The notes below the pieces were generated by a model. That model worked only from the letters and a program-made list of their open reading frames with translations, was not told where the DNA came from and searched no databases. Shown here piece after piece: positions 36,401 to 48,974 of a stretch of 64,000 nt of DNA. A program made the position numbers and the translations under genes. Within the stretch, counting starts at the first letter, position 1. Each line of letters opens with the position of its first letter. Origin of the DNA: Pyxicephalus adspersus (lineage: Eukaryota > Chordata > Amphibia > Anura > Pyxicephalidae). The stretch is from NCBI RefSeq assembly GCF_032062135.1, contig NC_092862.1, forward strand, positions 44,644,714 to 44,708,713. The letters run 5' to 3'.

Positions 36401-39400
36401 AATACTGCCAATTTCTTTATTTAAATAATCAATAATGGATAAATAATACTTTTTCCAAAGATGATTTTGCTGGCCTTTGGTGGCTATAATATCATGACTT
36501 ACAAAAATGATATTGGATCTTAAAAACCAGAGAGGGGGGAATTTTATCTGCTTGTGCAAATGCTACACAGTGGCTTAGTATGTGCAGTTATACAAACGCT
36601 AATCTAGCTCAAGGACAGAATCCAGATTTCAACACTAGTCAGATGTTCTATTTCACATTTTTTCCGGTGAAAGCCTTTTCTGGCCATAACGCTTTATCAC
36701 CTATTTATTACATAATAATAATATTACATATTGTAAAACATAATACACATTTAAAAATATTTTATGGGAAGAAAAATGGTAAACCTGGTTAACACTTTAT
36801 ATTTATATTATATATATAATATATGCATATACTGTACATTTTATATTTTTTTATATGTATTGGGTATATAGTGTTTCTACCTGCAATTGTATATACATTT
36901 ATATTATATATATATATATTTATTCGGGTATGCAGCAACTAACCTATGCAGCAGTAACATCATTTACCTGTCAACAAGCAAATTGTTGATTCATGTTAAA
37001 AGGCAGTTTTCTGCAGTGCCCAGGCTACACATAACTTGCAATTGACTAACGCTATTCGGCTTGAATGCATCTTATTATCATTGCCCCGCAAAACTGTTGA
37101 AGCATGAATTTAGTTTGATCTTTAAATATGAACTTTAAGGCTGAATTTAGGTTATATCAGCAAAATAGATTCCAGGTGCATAAGCACAAAAGCGTGAATT
37201 TCAGTTTTAATCAGCTGTATATACATGACACTTTAAACAAAAGGTATTCAAACTCTTACAGTTTGTTTTCCTAAAGCTGAAATGTAATGTGCTTTTATTT
37301 CAACCCCATTTTTTCCTTTTTTGTCACTCAATACCAATCTTAATCTTTAAATAAAACTATCCTGTTTTTATGACATGTCCTATTTTAGACCCAGTAATGC
37401 TATTAATAGGTCTTTGTGCTTCTCAGTGCAATGCATGTAGATCATAGCTGGTAAATGGAGTTAGGATATAGCTTTCTAAATACAGACAAGCTCCCTAGCT
37501 AATGCCTGCATGTGATGATTCAATCTCCATGATTAAAAGCTGAAATTTACCTAATGAAAGTGTGTGCCAAAGTCAGAATGTAAAGAAAGGGCTTGATGAT
37601 ACTGGATGGCTTCTAACCACGAAATTAGGCAGGCTATGGCTTTCTTACAATGTACACTGTGAGAAGCTCACAGCGTGCAAGTCAAAATAGGCATTTACAG
37701 TATAGGAGGGAAGCTTTTACTGTGCTAAACTAAAGAAAGCCAATGCCTAACTAGAAAAGTCTATCCTCTGTTGGCTTACTGCAAAGAAGGGCCCACTGTG
37801 GTCTCTCTGCAGAGGTCTCACACTCCCCCCCACCCCCCACTGAGTCAGTGGTAAAGTTTCCAATCAGCAAAGCTCACACTTCCCACTGATTGGAGAGCTT
37901 AAACTCAGCGGAGGCTGTATTGTACCTCTGCAAAAAAAAAAACAAAAAAAACATGGTTTCCACATACAGAAAAGGGTTCTGCAGAATGCGGGCAGCATAG
38001 GCTTCTCTTCTAAATTATGTGAACTGCTGAATAGACTGTATTAGGGATCTCAGACCCATATTTTTACATCTCATAATCCATAACTGCTTTGAATTAATTT
38101 CTTATCATCTTGGTTCTATAAATGGTGCAGATAGCAAACAGATAATGAACACAATAAAATGCCAACGTTTTATGGTTTTAATACCGCACCTCTACAGAGC
38201 AGGAAATTCTGACAATAGGAAATGACTCTATTCCCATTATCACAGATCTCTCAAGAAATAGAGAAGACCAAAGTCCTTTTTTCCCAGCTCCAGCAGAATA
38301 AAGAGATAACCACCAATTAACACTTTGTTTTTCTATTTTTTAAAGCAAAGAGATGGAATTGTTTGAGGGAGGCACAACGAAGAGTCTGACCCATTTACCA
38401 ATAAAATTGTTACTTTGATCAAGGACCACTAAATGTTATGCCTATACTAGGAAAAATATTAATTTCTCCATACCTTAACTTGGTTTAGAAACATTAAAAC
38501 AAAGTCACTTCAATAAAGTTTTTTTTAAATAGATACTTAAAAATAAAAAAATATTTTAATTATGTTTTTTTATGTACCGTAATTTTGTAGAAATAGCAAC
38601 AGTAACCAGCAGAAAACTTTATTCACAAAGTGAAGTTTTTTTTTTTTTTTTTTAGGAATTCAGCAAAGTCAGTGAATTCTGTAAGATGTGGTTATAGATA
38701 GGTGTTAGAATACAGTAGGAGAGAGGGTCAGAGATTGGGAGATATATTTATCTGCTTACAACATGATCTAAAAGTTCCAATTGTCCTGAGCTAAGGAATG
38801 TTCCAGGACACAGAGGCATGATAAAACCTGCCTTCATGCTTTCTTATACAGTTTATCTGGAGCATAATACACAAGTTCTGGGGTTAATAAGTTACATTGC
38901 TGTGGACATTGCTGCTATCTCTTCCATGCATGCGGTTGTGCCCAGGATGGCAGTTCCAATCATAGCATACTGCACCAACTCCCTATGTGGTAATGTCTTT
39001 TTTGTTGGAAGCACAGCAATACCATTAAACTATTGCAAGTATAGCAACAGCTGTGATAAATTGCAAGCTCTGCATGGTTTTATATCAATAGACTATAAAA
39101 TGTGTTATGATTTGTGTGCAATGCAAAAGCTTTGAATTGCCCACATGCTGTAACTTGTAACGCAAGTTTGTAGTAAATAGGAACAATTCATACTTATATA
39201 GTATATTAGGTACAACCCACTCCCATAATAAAGTAATAATACCAAACTTACAGTTGTGATAAAGAGCCCCCGTAGAATTAATGTCAATTGTGTCTTCTTC
39301 CTATAGCTGTAGTCTCAGATATAGATGGTGAAATGGAACCTGGACCATCCTGGGGCAGCTGCTGCTGGTGTGTATGTAAGAAGAGCTACACCTCACATAT

Positions 39401-40805
39401 ATACAATGTGGAATGGATATCCTAATATGCTTTTCATTCAACTTGCTGGGCAGGTTTCTACATTCTGTGTAACATGGAATGATACCAGAATTTGTTGGCA
39501 TATGAAGCCAGTCAAACCGGTTCCTCAATCACCTAGAAACAAGTCCAACCAGTCTGCATCAAAGGCTAGAGAAACATGCTGTGGCTCAGCACCACTAAGC
39601 TTCATCCACTTCTGTGAATGATTCATTCCTTCGTTAACTCCCAACGAATGGAGAGAAAATGTTGTAGCCTCCAGCAAAATATTTTTGCAGACACCAGTGG
39701 GAGTGGCAAGCATCTATGTCAAGTACTAAAAAACCCTTTAAAATACATTAGCTAAGCTTTAGTATAGTTTTTACCTTGCACACGTGTATTAGGGGACCCA
39801 GAATAGAATAACAAATGAGGTGCTGAAAAGTGTTTTAAATGAACATTTATTTGTATTGTTCTGGTGCTCAAACATAGGCAGGAAAGAATCCATACCTCGC
39901 AGGCATGAAATTAATCTAGTGTAACATGTCTGTTGGAAAACATACAGTGTGCAATTTCTGGCTGGAGAAAAAATATTTCTATATTAATATACTTCATGCA
40001 ATGGATAATAATTTACTTCCAGAATTATTTTGGTTTTTAATATTGCATGTGGGCATGATGGATACTGTACTTAAAACACACAATTGCAAATTCAACTTCA
40101 CCAAGGGTAGTAAACTGGCTTCAAATGTAGCATACATGCATTTAAAGCATATTTTGAAAAAGGTTGAATTTTTGTTGGCACTGCTCTACAGGTCCTAATA
40201 ATGCAATTTAAGTGCTAAATTGTCAAAATACACTTTATAGCTTAACATAAGAATGCAATGGAAATACTTATTAGAAGTGAGTTTGGAGAAGTGAGTTTCA
40301 CCACACACATTTGTATACATACACAACAAAACTTCAACTCTAAAATTAGCATCAGTGGATGAAATTGAAAGCCTATATATAGAGTATGCCAAAGAAATAA
40401 ATACGCATTTGATTACTATTGTCTGATACGTGTGATTTCTAATAAACAGCTCTTATATGGAAGTTTAGTTAGCAAGGTTAAATATTTCAACGTGATCCTG
40501 TAAAACCTAGTTCTTGTTCAGTGACAAGTAAAAATAATTGTTACAGGTTTAGTATTTAAATGTATGTAAAATAGTTGTCAGGAACAGAAAAATGTTTTTT
40601 TACCATCTTTCATTACCAACTTGTATATCTTTGTAATGATCAAGTATAACCAGCGGGTTGTAGGTAAAGTGCCACATGTAGCATCCATTTACATTTTTAA
40701 ATACCTGACTTAACTAAGAAAGAACTCATCCAAGATGGCAATTACCAATTCAACTTTTGAAAATTCAAGTACTTGAAATGCTAACTTGGAGTATAATCTA
40801 AAAGT

Positions 40806-40944
40806 AGTTAGTCACATTCAACTGAATTGTTCATGTAATGTTGACGACATTTTACAGTTTTTCAAGCAGCTTCCTTAATTAATCTGAACTGATAAAATAG
40901 TTTGAAAAGAAAGTTCCAAGTAAGCCAGTTGAATGTGACTACTA
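40806..40944. repeat. Short inverted-repeat element (possible MITE)
   Basis: TAGTCACATTCAACTG-like ends face each other: GTTAGTCACATTCAACTGAA near 40807 and CCAGTTGAATGTGACTACTA near 40925. The interior has CAAGCAGCTTCCTTAATT, which resembles GCAGCTTCTTCAATG near 5877, after AAGTCACATTCAATTGC near 5820. Confidence 0.6.
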
Positions 40945-43900
40945 GATATACAGTGACCTGCAAAAATGAGAACCATCACAGATGCTCATATGGAGTGTTT
41001 TTAAAGCAGACCTAAAATTTTTACTTTACATAAAAGGGTAGACAACCTCCCTTCATACCTTCATAAAGTAAAAATCTGATTTTTTTTATAAAGTACAAAA
41101 CTCTTTTTTTTAAAAAAATGGGTGCACCAGCGCCCCTTTTAGAATGGGAGGGCAGATACCTATGTCACGCGTACGTGAGAGGCTCTTAGGCTGCTCGTTC
41201 TGCGTCTGCCTGAGATTTGGCATTCTCTTCAATAAGGGAAAAAAATTGATGATCTCACACATGCACAGTGGGTTCAGCTTTCTTTTATTTCTCCTTTACA
41301 ACGATCTACGTCACACAATCTTGCACCTGCACAGTGCAAGTTTTTGCTTTAGTTCCCTTTACCATTTAGCCACTTTGACTAGTCAATTTTCTACTACAGT
41401 CCCCTTCCCTCTGTTATGTCGGTCTTCTCCTCTCCTAGAAGAGTCTAATTATTCTCTTTGCTGGCTTTTCTATGTGACACAGGTGGCGTCACTGTGCCTT
41501 CCAATCATCACTACGTGATCCAAATCCTGCAAGAATGCCCCTCTTGCAGTGAGCCAATATGTAGGATTTTGAGTTCCCAGTGCTGGTTGGAAGAAATTAT
41601 GACATCATACATGCCACCCATAGGTTTTAGTGAAAACTGAGACCGAAGTATATCTGGCCAAGTGTAATCTTTTAGGGATGAGCTTTTAGGCATGAGCTCT
41701 TAGTATACAAACTTAATAAAACTAGACTGAGAGATGGAGGGACAATACTCCAAATCAGCCAGGCTCTTGTGTATGTTGATTCTGCACCGATTGTGCCTAA
41801 CAGGGAAAAGAGCAGAAGGATGACCCCCTTTTAAGTAGCATTGGGTGTGTGATTTACCAAGCTGAGCTGCTGCTGCTGGAGTGAATGTCGGGAACTGGCT
41901 GATATGTCTGAAGGGGTGTCTGTATCTCAGAATTGTCTACAAAGTAATTTTTTTAGGAGGTTAACAGTTCCATGTATGTATTTTGACTTCTTACTTGGGT
42001 GCTGTTATGGAGTTTGGAATGGAACTGCTGAATAACCTTTTACTTTTTTGATTAGTACTCTTTACTGAATTTCTCAAAGACTTAGTAGGCCAATAGTATT
42101 CAGTTTGGTGTAACATATGGGTAGTTGAACATCCTTTTGGAATTTTTGGTCTGTCTTTTAAAAAATTATCCCATATCACAGAAAACAACATATGGTCAGA
42201 TATAACACTTTTTTCTGCAGTTACCAATTTGTCCAATATGTAAGAAGATCTGACTCTGCTGTGTAATACTTCACTGGCTTCAGCATATGGATTAATGGAG
42301 CCTCAATTGAAAAGTGAATGAGTAAGCTATTAAATCAAACACACCCTGTCTCTTGCTGCCCGATGAAGATAGTACAGATTTGTACATGATCAGATTTTTG
42401 CTGTTTCAACATTTCTGTTCATGCTTTAAGAGCTTCATGATGAAAGAAAGAATGGATTTAAAGATTCTTCTCAAACAATTTTTCCAGTCAAGATAATTAG
42501 CATCGTGCCAGAGGGCATGGTATTTGAAGTTTGTATCGTAGTTTAAAGAAGAAGCTGTGGAACTAGAGTTGAGTAAAATATCATTTTTTGTTTTTGTAAA
42601 TCTGACTTCTTGTACTGACTGCAAATTATAAAACAAATACACGTAACTGTCTGGTAGGTCTAAAAATTCAAGGAGAACTGAAAAGACCTACCAATCTATA
42701 AACCATGTTGGCATTTAGTAATTTTTTTATTATCCACAACCTTTTGGAATGTAGGGTTTTCATGTATGGTAAACGATCCTGTGTTTGCAAATTATAATAA
42801 CTGAACTCATTGTTGTGCATGATACTGAGGTTTTAAATGGAATTTTATTTTTGTAACCTGTTTTATAAATAGGCTGTAAAGAAATCTGAAAAATACTTAG
42901 AATGTGGTTGTTTAGCTACAAGCTTGTATCAGATCAGTACCTCACTAGGTGACTCTTCAGGTAAGTAACACAGCCTGTCAGTTTGCATTTTAAAGCTTAC
43001 ACAACTTTATCATATATTTTAAAAAATTATTTTTTTTAAATGGTCTTCCTGTTGGCAGTCTAAACTGTTTACGACAATTGAGGAGTGCAGAATATTCAAT
43101 CAACAGGAACACTTTGTGGCACTTTGTCAATGGCCTGTGGTGAAGCTTTTGGCACAATCCAGCTGTAGAGTTTGATGTTAAGTCAATAAATTGCATTCTG
43201 GATCCGCTGTTTCTCAGTGGTTTCATGATAAATGATTATGATTTTTTTTAGAAACATATCTTTTGCAGTTGTCATTAACTACAACATATTTGGCCATCTA
43301 GGTTTATGTATAACACCCAAACTCTGCTGAAACAATAGCAGTGGTTTTACAAAAGTTACATATACACGTCAATGCAGTCTATGTACAGCCTCATCTACCA
43401 GCAGATATTGGTGTATATAAAATACCTGGTTTGAGACAGGGAATTTAAATTACCATGTGTGCCCAGAAATGTACAGTATATGGTCTTTTAATGTTTATAG
43501 TCTCTGGGTGATAACAAAATAAAATGGCAAGTCCTTGCAGCACATAAAGACTAATATTTACCAAGTACTTTTTTTTACAATCAATACATTTATTATAACT
43601 CTCAACTATTTTTTTGGTTCAACTTCTTTCTTACAGGTGATATAGTTCTGTGATTTGTAGTGTTTTTTTCTGTTCATTGACAGTCATACTATAGTTAACC
43701 ATACTTTGAACAATGGTAAATTAGCAACTTATTTTATAAAAGCAAAGTATATAAAGCATTTTATGATAAATTAAAGCATACTAATAGTTGTATTTATAGT
43801 ATGTAATTCATAAAGAAAACAATAGGTGTTTTACAGGAAATACAGACAGCAAGTTGAGTTAGTTATATTCAGGGTGAGATTCAGTGTCACTTTCTTGATA

Positions 43901-44291
43901 AATGACATGTTGACACAAACATTGTTGTTCATGATATAATTTAGCATTATTTTCATTATAATGTTATGTCTGGGAATTACCTTTAAGGTTTAGGTGTAGA
44001 TTGAAAGTTATGGTAAAGGCTAATGATTAGCCTCCTAAAGTATGGTTAGAGGTTGGATTGCCAGGATTGATATCAGGGGTTAGTGTTAAACTTAAATCTA
44101 AATGCATATGCCATGTAGTGTAGTGTAGTGCTTATCCGCAGCACCACTGCATAAAAAATACAGCCTCAAGTGACAATGTAACTCATAGAAACAAGCATGA
44201 TTTACACCAGCAGTGATTACCCGATGGCCAAAGAGGATTAAATTTATCATAATAGTACTGCTACAGAACCAATCCACAATTAAAACAAACT

Positions 44292-44478
44292 GGGCCTGGT
44301 TAATAAAGCTCTCCAAGGATGGAAAAGATACACTTTCATAAGTGAATCTGGACGGTTGGTAAACATTTGCCAACAAATACCAAATGACCAAAAATCCTTT
44401 CCAGGTATGTTGGGTCACCCAGGTTCACTGATGAAAGTGCATATTCTCTAGCCTTGGAGAGCTTTAATAAATCAGACC
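44292..44478. mobile_element. Palindromic MITE, same family as 6132-6316 (187 bp)
   Basis: The left end GGGCCTGGTTAATAAAGCTC, continuing TCCAAGG, pairs with the right end CCTTGGAGAGCTTTAATAAA, continuing TCAGACC. Inner arms (ACACTTTCATAAGTGAA and TTCACTGATGAAAGTG) also pair, so most of the element can fold into one hairpin. Confidence 0.85.
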
Positions 44479-45305
44479 AAATGTGAAAATGTTTTCCTAT
44501 TTTTATTTCTCCTTCTGTCAAAAGGATAACTGTAGGAGGTACAGGGGAACGCCAGAGGAGTGCTGTGGATCCGAAGTCCACTGTGGAGTTGGACGCAAAT
44601 TTTGCATTTTGCGACATTTAGACAATTGGTGAAAAGCTATGATTTACTGCTGTCAAAAGTCTTCAACTGCATCAAATGGATAGAAGTGATTTATACTGAG
44701 TGTTTTTATGTGGAGGCATTGCATGCCATTTTTCAGAAGCTTCATGCAGCGCATAGGAGTAGTCTGCTGCTCAAATGCTTCCACAGACTTGAATGGAATT
44801 CAAACAATTTTGAAAACATTTGCAAGTAGTCAAACATGTTTCTTAGTGGTTTAGAGTACAACAAAAGGAGAACAGATATGATCCACTGCCATATGTGCAA
44901 GGCAAATACAAAAAGTTGCAACTTCATCCAACCGCATACAGCCACTCTGCCTTCCAAAATCCCTCATGAATGCCCATAGCAGTTGAAAGTGAGCATCCTT
45001 TAGTGGTTATCTGTGCATTTGGCAATCACGTTTTGCATAAAACATGAGTGATAACAGATTATGCACTTTAGTGATTTGAAGCTTTAAAGCTAAAAGCTAG
45101 TCAGAAGTAAGTCAAAAATATATTCAGCTTTGTATTCATCATTATGTTATTACATTTATTTTTCTTTAGTGTAATTTTACTACTTGGTATTACTATCTTG
45201 CATTCCTATTATATCAGGGCTGAAGTGCCAGAGGAATCAGTTTGTGTGCTGATAAGAAACATGTCATTGGACCTGGGTTCAGACTAAGAAAATCTATTGG
45301 CAGAA

Positions 45306-45306
45306 A

Positions 45307-45341
<35 letters not shown>
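45306..45341. repeat. (TCTA)n microsatellite
   Basis: About nine TCTA units immediately outside the 3' flank of the L1 insertion at 45409. Confidence 0.95.
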
Positions 45342-45635
45342 TTTACTTTTTCCATGGGGTTGGGAGAATCATCAGTTTGACGTAAGCAGAGAACTGTTGA
45401 ATAATTTTTTTTTTTTGTTTTGATAATATTTATTGAAATTTTTTGAATATAAACATAAAAAACACGAAGGACAACGACAATATCTATAACAAAAAATAAA
45501 AATAACATACAAAAAAGAACATCATTATTAATAATCCAAAAAAACATACAAAACTGGATTATAGACACATTAAAACAATAAAACAATACAAAAAGGAATC
45601 ACTCGAGTCTGTAAGCATAAAATAAAAACTCAAAA

Positions 45636-47318
45636 TTATAAATGAAAAAGCCTACGATCTATGCCCAAGGCTGTATGGTGGTCTAGCCAGGGGGACCAGA
45701 CTTTAGAAAACTTATGCATAGAATCATTTGCTACAGCTGACATTTTCTCCAGTACCATAGTGTCTGATAATCTAGACAAGACTGCCTGAAAACTTAAACT
45801 TGATTTCCGCCATGCAGCTGCAATCACTTGTCGTGCTGCCAGTAAGATAAAAGATAGCAGTTTATGCTGATTTCTCGAAATATCCGGGCATGTACTATGA
45901 AGCAATGCTATCCAGGGGTCTCTTTTAAGAGATATGTGTAATACAGATCTTATGTAGTTAAATACCCTAATCCAAAATTTTCTAACTACAGGGCAGTCCC
46001 ACCAAATATGACGAAACGTTCCCAAACTGTGGCATCCTCTAAAACAAGGAGCGGAGTATAAATCTGATAGCCGAGACTGGAACTCCTGAACAATATCTAA
46101 AGGGTTACTAGTCAGATGTTTAGACGCTGTACGAAGGGAGATCGGAGCCTGCCCAGATGTAAAGGTTCTCAATCTTTTAGCAAGCAGAGTTCCTGGTTTA
46201 TTGCCACAATGATAGAATTTATGCCTTGTTCTCTGTAATTGGCCTGCAGCCTGATTAGAAAGACAAAGATTCAGTTCTGTTCTTGCTTTTCGCAAAGCAA
46301 TAGAGGTTCCCAATGTGGGATTCAGTTTATGTAGCTGAACGTGCCTTGAATAGACAGCCTCAAGCTGAGCCTGGGCCTGTGATCTCTCACGTTTCTTAAT
46401 CGCAGCAATTTGAATTAAGTGACCACGCATAACCGTTTTATAAGCTTCCCACAATAATGTAGTAGTTGGCACAGATCCTGTGTTTAATTGAAAAAATTCC
46501 TCGGTTAAAGTGGACAACTTTTCCATAGAGGCAGGGCAAGATAGGAGGAGCTCATTAAGGGTCCAATGACCCATGCTAGGTTTGACAATTAATGAGGAGC
46601 ACGTTAATATTATTGGATCATGATCAGACCAAGAAATCGCTGGTATATGAGCTTTCAAAACAACTGGCAACAAAGTGCCTGGGACCCAAATGTGGTCAAT
46701 TCTAGAGTAAGAATTGTGGGAAGCTGAATAAAACGTGTAGTCACGGGCTAATGGGTGCAATTCACGCCATATGTCTAGCAGGCCCAGACTCAGGAAGCAA
46801 TCCTTTATTTCATCACTAGCCGAAAGGGAAGCATTCATAGAGGTACCACTTCTATCTAGTTTCTTATTAAACACTGTGTTAGAGTCGCCACAGCAAATCA
46901 AAATCCCTTTAGTATTTTGCCTGGTTATCTCCATCATTTTACTAAAAAAGGAAACTGACGGAGAGTTTGGAGCATAGTAAACCAGGAAGGTGACTTCCGT
47001 ATTCTGCACAGAACCTCTCAAAATAAGATAGCGTCCCTCTGGATCCGCTACTTGATGCGTACAGATAAAAGGCATACGCCTATGAAAAGCTATAAGAACA
47101 CCTCTATGCTTCTTAGTTGTAGAGGCATGATAGATCTGAGGATATTGTGCATGTATAAACTTAGGGGTAGAGGTTGTAGAGAAATGCGTCTCCTGCATAC
47201 ATACTACATCAATGCCTGATGAGTGACAGTAATTAAACACTACTTTGCGTTTAGAGGGTGAGTTGAGACCTTTGACATTAACAGACATTATACGCAGAGC
47301 CATGCAGAATCCGATCAC
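45636..47318 (-). CDS. L1-type ORF2 with the reverse transcriptase domain deleted in frame
   Basis: 560 open codons; L1 ORF2 proteins are usually about twice that. Residues about 8-240 form an APE endonuclease: SVNVKGLNSPSKR, MQETH (Glu at about 43), YYAPNS, GDSN at about 144-147 (usually GDFN), SRIDHIW at about 206-211 and SDHDPI at about 231-236. After a helical linker ending FQSRLSDLYSAP (about 424), the frame goes straight to CFRGCHSLGTFRHIWWDCPV, the C-terminal Cys/His motif that normally follows the reverse transcriptase. No YADD motif exists. The start may be the internal Met at residue 6. The protein could nick DNA but not copy RNA. Confidence 0.9.
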   Translation of the reverse strand: MIGFCMALRIMSVNVKGLNSPSKRKVVFNYCHSSGIDVVCMQETHFSTTSTPKFIHAQYPQIYHASTTKKHRGVLIAFHRRMPFICTHQVADPEGRYLILRGSVQNTEVTFLVYYAPNSPSVSFFSKMMEITRQNTKGILICCGDSNTVFNKKLDRSGTSMNASLSASDEIKDCFLSLGLLDIWRELHPLARDYTFYSASHNSYSRIDHIWVPGTLLPVVLKAHIPAISWSDHDPIILTCSSLIVKPSMGHWTLNELLLSCPASMEKLSTLTEEFFQLNTGSVPTTTLLWEAYKTVMRGHLIQIAAIKKRERSQAQAQLEAVYSRHVQLHKLNPTLGTSIALRKARTELNLCLSNQAAGQLQRTRHKFYHCGNKPGTLLAKRLRTFTSGQAPISLRTASKHLTSNPLDIVQEFQSRLSDLYSAPCFRGCHSLGTFRHIWWDCPVVRKFWIRVFNYIRSVLHISLKRDPWIALLHSTCPDISRNQHKLLSFILLAARQVIAAAWRKSSLSFQAVLSRLSDTMVLEKMSAVANDSMHKFSKVWSPWLDHHTALGIDRRLFHL

Positions 47319-47731
47319 AAGATAAGGCTATGCTTACAAACAACATACTATACATGACTCGAGCATTGCAACAAATCCAGTACTTATAACAAAAACAAAC
47401 AAAAAATAATGAAAAGACAAAAAAAACTTTTAACAAAAAAAACATACAAAAGTAACCCATAAAAGGGTGTAACAAAAGGGCTAAATATGCCCGGGACCCC
47501 TCCAAGAGCCCTTGGAGAGACATAGGTGTTGGAACTACTCAGCCTCCGTAATTAAACCTGAGAGACTTGAGTAGTCCAATAGAGGCGCATGCTACCAGCA
47601 CTTGGGCTATAACTGGAACTGACATGACTACAGAGGAATCTGCCAAAATAAACACAGTCCGGGTCAGGCAAGCTAACAAACAATAATAGGCAGATGATTC
47701 AAATCATCTGCGATGCAGCACATCAGAACAG

Positions 47732-48802
47732 TTAACCCGGAGACTTAGGTGAAAAGGTTTGGGCTGCCAGGCGTGAAAGGGCTGAAGAACGTTGATCTGT
47801 AGCGCCAGGACCCAAGCCTGGGTCACTGGGAGAAGTAGGAGAATGACCTGATTGAGTAGAACCTGGAACTTCGCTATTCTGCCGGCCTGGAGGCAAGGTG
47901 AGCTCAGACGGGAGAGAGAGACCCAATTGAGCAAAGCGAGCTTGAGCCTCCTCTGGTGTTGAAAACTGGTATTGAGCCCCTTGTAGCATAAACAACAGTT
48001 TAAAGGGATAGCCCCAGCGGTACCGAATCCCGTTGGAAGACAAAATTTGCAAAAAAGGGCGGAGAGGCCGCCATTTGGCTAAGGTAGAGGAAGCCAGATC
48101 AGCAAACAGGTTGTATTCCACACCTTGAAACTGTAGACGGGGGCCATTCCTGGCCTTCATTAAGATAGCGTCTTTAGTGCGGAAAAAATGAAATTTCACT
48201 ATAACATCTCTTGGTGGGCCACTAATTTTCCTGGGACCCAAAGAACGATGGATCCTATCAAGTTCCAAACGCTCCTGCGTAAGCTCCGGTGCCAAATCTT
48301 GGAGCAAGGCCGTAACATAGCCCTGTAGATCTTGAACTGACTCCGGAATCCCTCTAATGCGTAAGTTGCTTCTCCTAGACCGGTTTTCATAATCTTCCAA
48401 TTGGTCTTTCAGTAGAGTAATCTCCTTTTGTGCTGAGATCATATCTTGATCCAGACTATCCAATACTGTAGTGGCGTCGTCCATTCTGGATTCCATGGCA
48501 GATATACGCTGGCCTATCTCCCGTATATCACGCTTCAAATCCGAAGCAATAGATGCCATAGCCTGTGTTAGTTCCTCACGAATCATGCTTCTGAGTTTTT
48601 GTATAAAAAGAGAATCTTCATACAGGGATCGTTCAGTAGATTCGCTCGGGAGAGCGTCTGTGCTATCCTCAGAATGGTGTCCCGGAGAAGAAGTGGAAGA
48701 CGCCGGGGGAGATGGCATCGGCGCCATCTTGGTTTTTGAGGCCCCGCCGCGGGATGAGTTCTGCTGCACCGCGGGACGCTTGGATTTGGAAGTCGGACCC
48801 AT
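47732..48802 (-). CDS. L1-type ORF1 RNA-binding protein (intact)
   Basis: 356 codons with no interruption. Residues 1-60 are Ser/Pro-rich, about 65-140 form a charged coiled coil, and RSRRSNLRIRGIPES at about 141-155 begins the RRM-like core of L1 ORF1p. PPRDVIVKFHFFRTKDAILM then RYRWGYPFKLLF belong to the RRM/C-terminal domain. Known family role: a trimeric RNA chaperone that coats element RNA. It is preceded by a short leader and followed by a 413-bp gap before ORF2. Its full reading frame suggests a young insertion. Confidence 0.93.
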   Translation of the reverse strand: MGPTSKSKRPAVQQNSSRGGASKTKMAPMPSPPASSTSSPGHHSEDSTDALPSESTERSLYEDSLFIQKLRSMIREELTQAMASIASDLKRDIREIGQRISAMESRMDDATTVLDSLDQDMISAQKEITLLKDQLEDYENRSRRSNLRIRGIPESVQDLQGYVTALLQDLAPELTQERLELDRIHRSLGPRKISGPPRDVIVKFHFFRTKDAILMKARNGPRLQFQGVEYNLFADLASSTLAKWRPLRPFLQILSSNGIRYRWGYPFKLLFMLQGAQYQFSTPEEAQARFAQLGLSLPSELTLPPGRQNSEVPGSTQSGHSPTSPSDPGLGPGATDQRSSALSRLAAQTFSPKSPG

Positions 48803-48974
48803 ATATTTCGCTGACCAGTATCACAGCAAGTCGTCAGGAACCCAGAAAGGTGGCAGTCATCCGTAGGAATAGCTACGTTTCTTGCTAAAAGCCCAGAGCC
48901 GAGCGGAGCCTAGCACGGAAACATCCGATAGTCAGGCCACGCGCATGCGCCTCTCCGAACTGTTGAATAATTTT

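Larger units (their letters stand above)
33401..45300. other. Intergenic stretch without a recognised gene
   Basis: I see no conserved exon, RNA gene or long ORF. It holds simple AT-rich repeats (for example 36800-36920), A and T runs (38520-38655), the inverted repeat at 40806 and the MITE at 44292. The open frames at 38818-39135 and 39325-39621 have no recognisable domain and look like chance. Confidence 0.6.
45409..48956 (-). mobile_element. L1-type retrotransposon lacking reverse transcriptase (3.5 kb)
   Basis: An 18-bp perfect direct repeat GAACTGTTGAATAATTTT flanks it (45391-45408 and 48957-48974), the mark of target-primed insertion. On the minus strand the order is a ~150-bp 5' leader with a GCGCATGCGC motif, ORF1 (48802-47732), ORF2 (47318-45636), a short 3' UTR with AATAAA, and an A-rich tail at 45409-45420. 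ORF2 contains the endonuclease and the C-terminal Cys/His region but no reverse transcriptase. ORF1 with an RRM-like core and the APE endonuclease fit the L1/Tx1 group of amphibian LINEs. Confidence 0.95.

Noticed and set aside
38818..39135. 105-codon plus-strand open frame as a possible gene
   Set aside because: No recognisable domain, no splice-supported neighbours and ordinary AT-rich surroundings; this length arises by chance in 64 kb.
39325..39621. 98-codon plus-strand open frame
   Set aside because: Low-complexity start, no family resemblance, and an overlapping minus-strand frame of similar length; treated as chance.
47278..47523. Minus-strand frame between L1 ORF1 and ORF2
   Set aside because: AT-rich spacer with biased Phe/Leu content; overlaps the ORF2 start in another frame.
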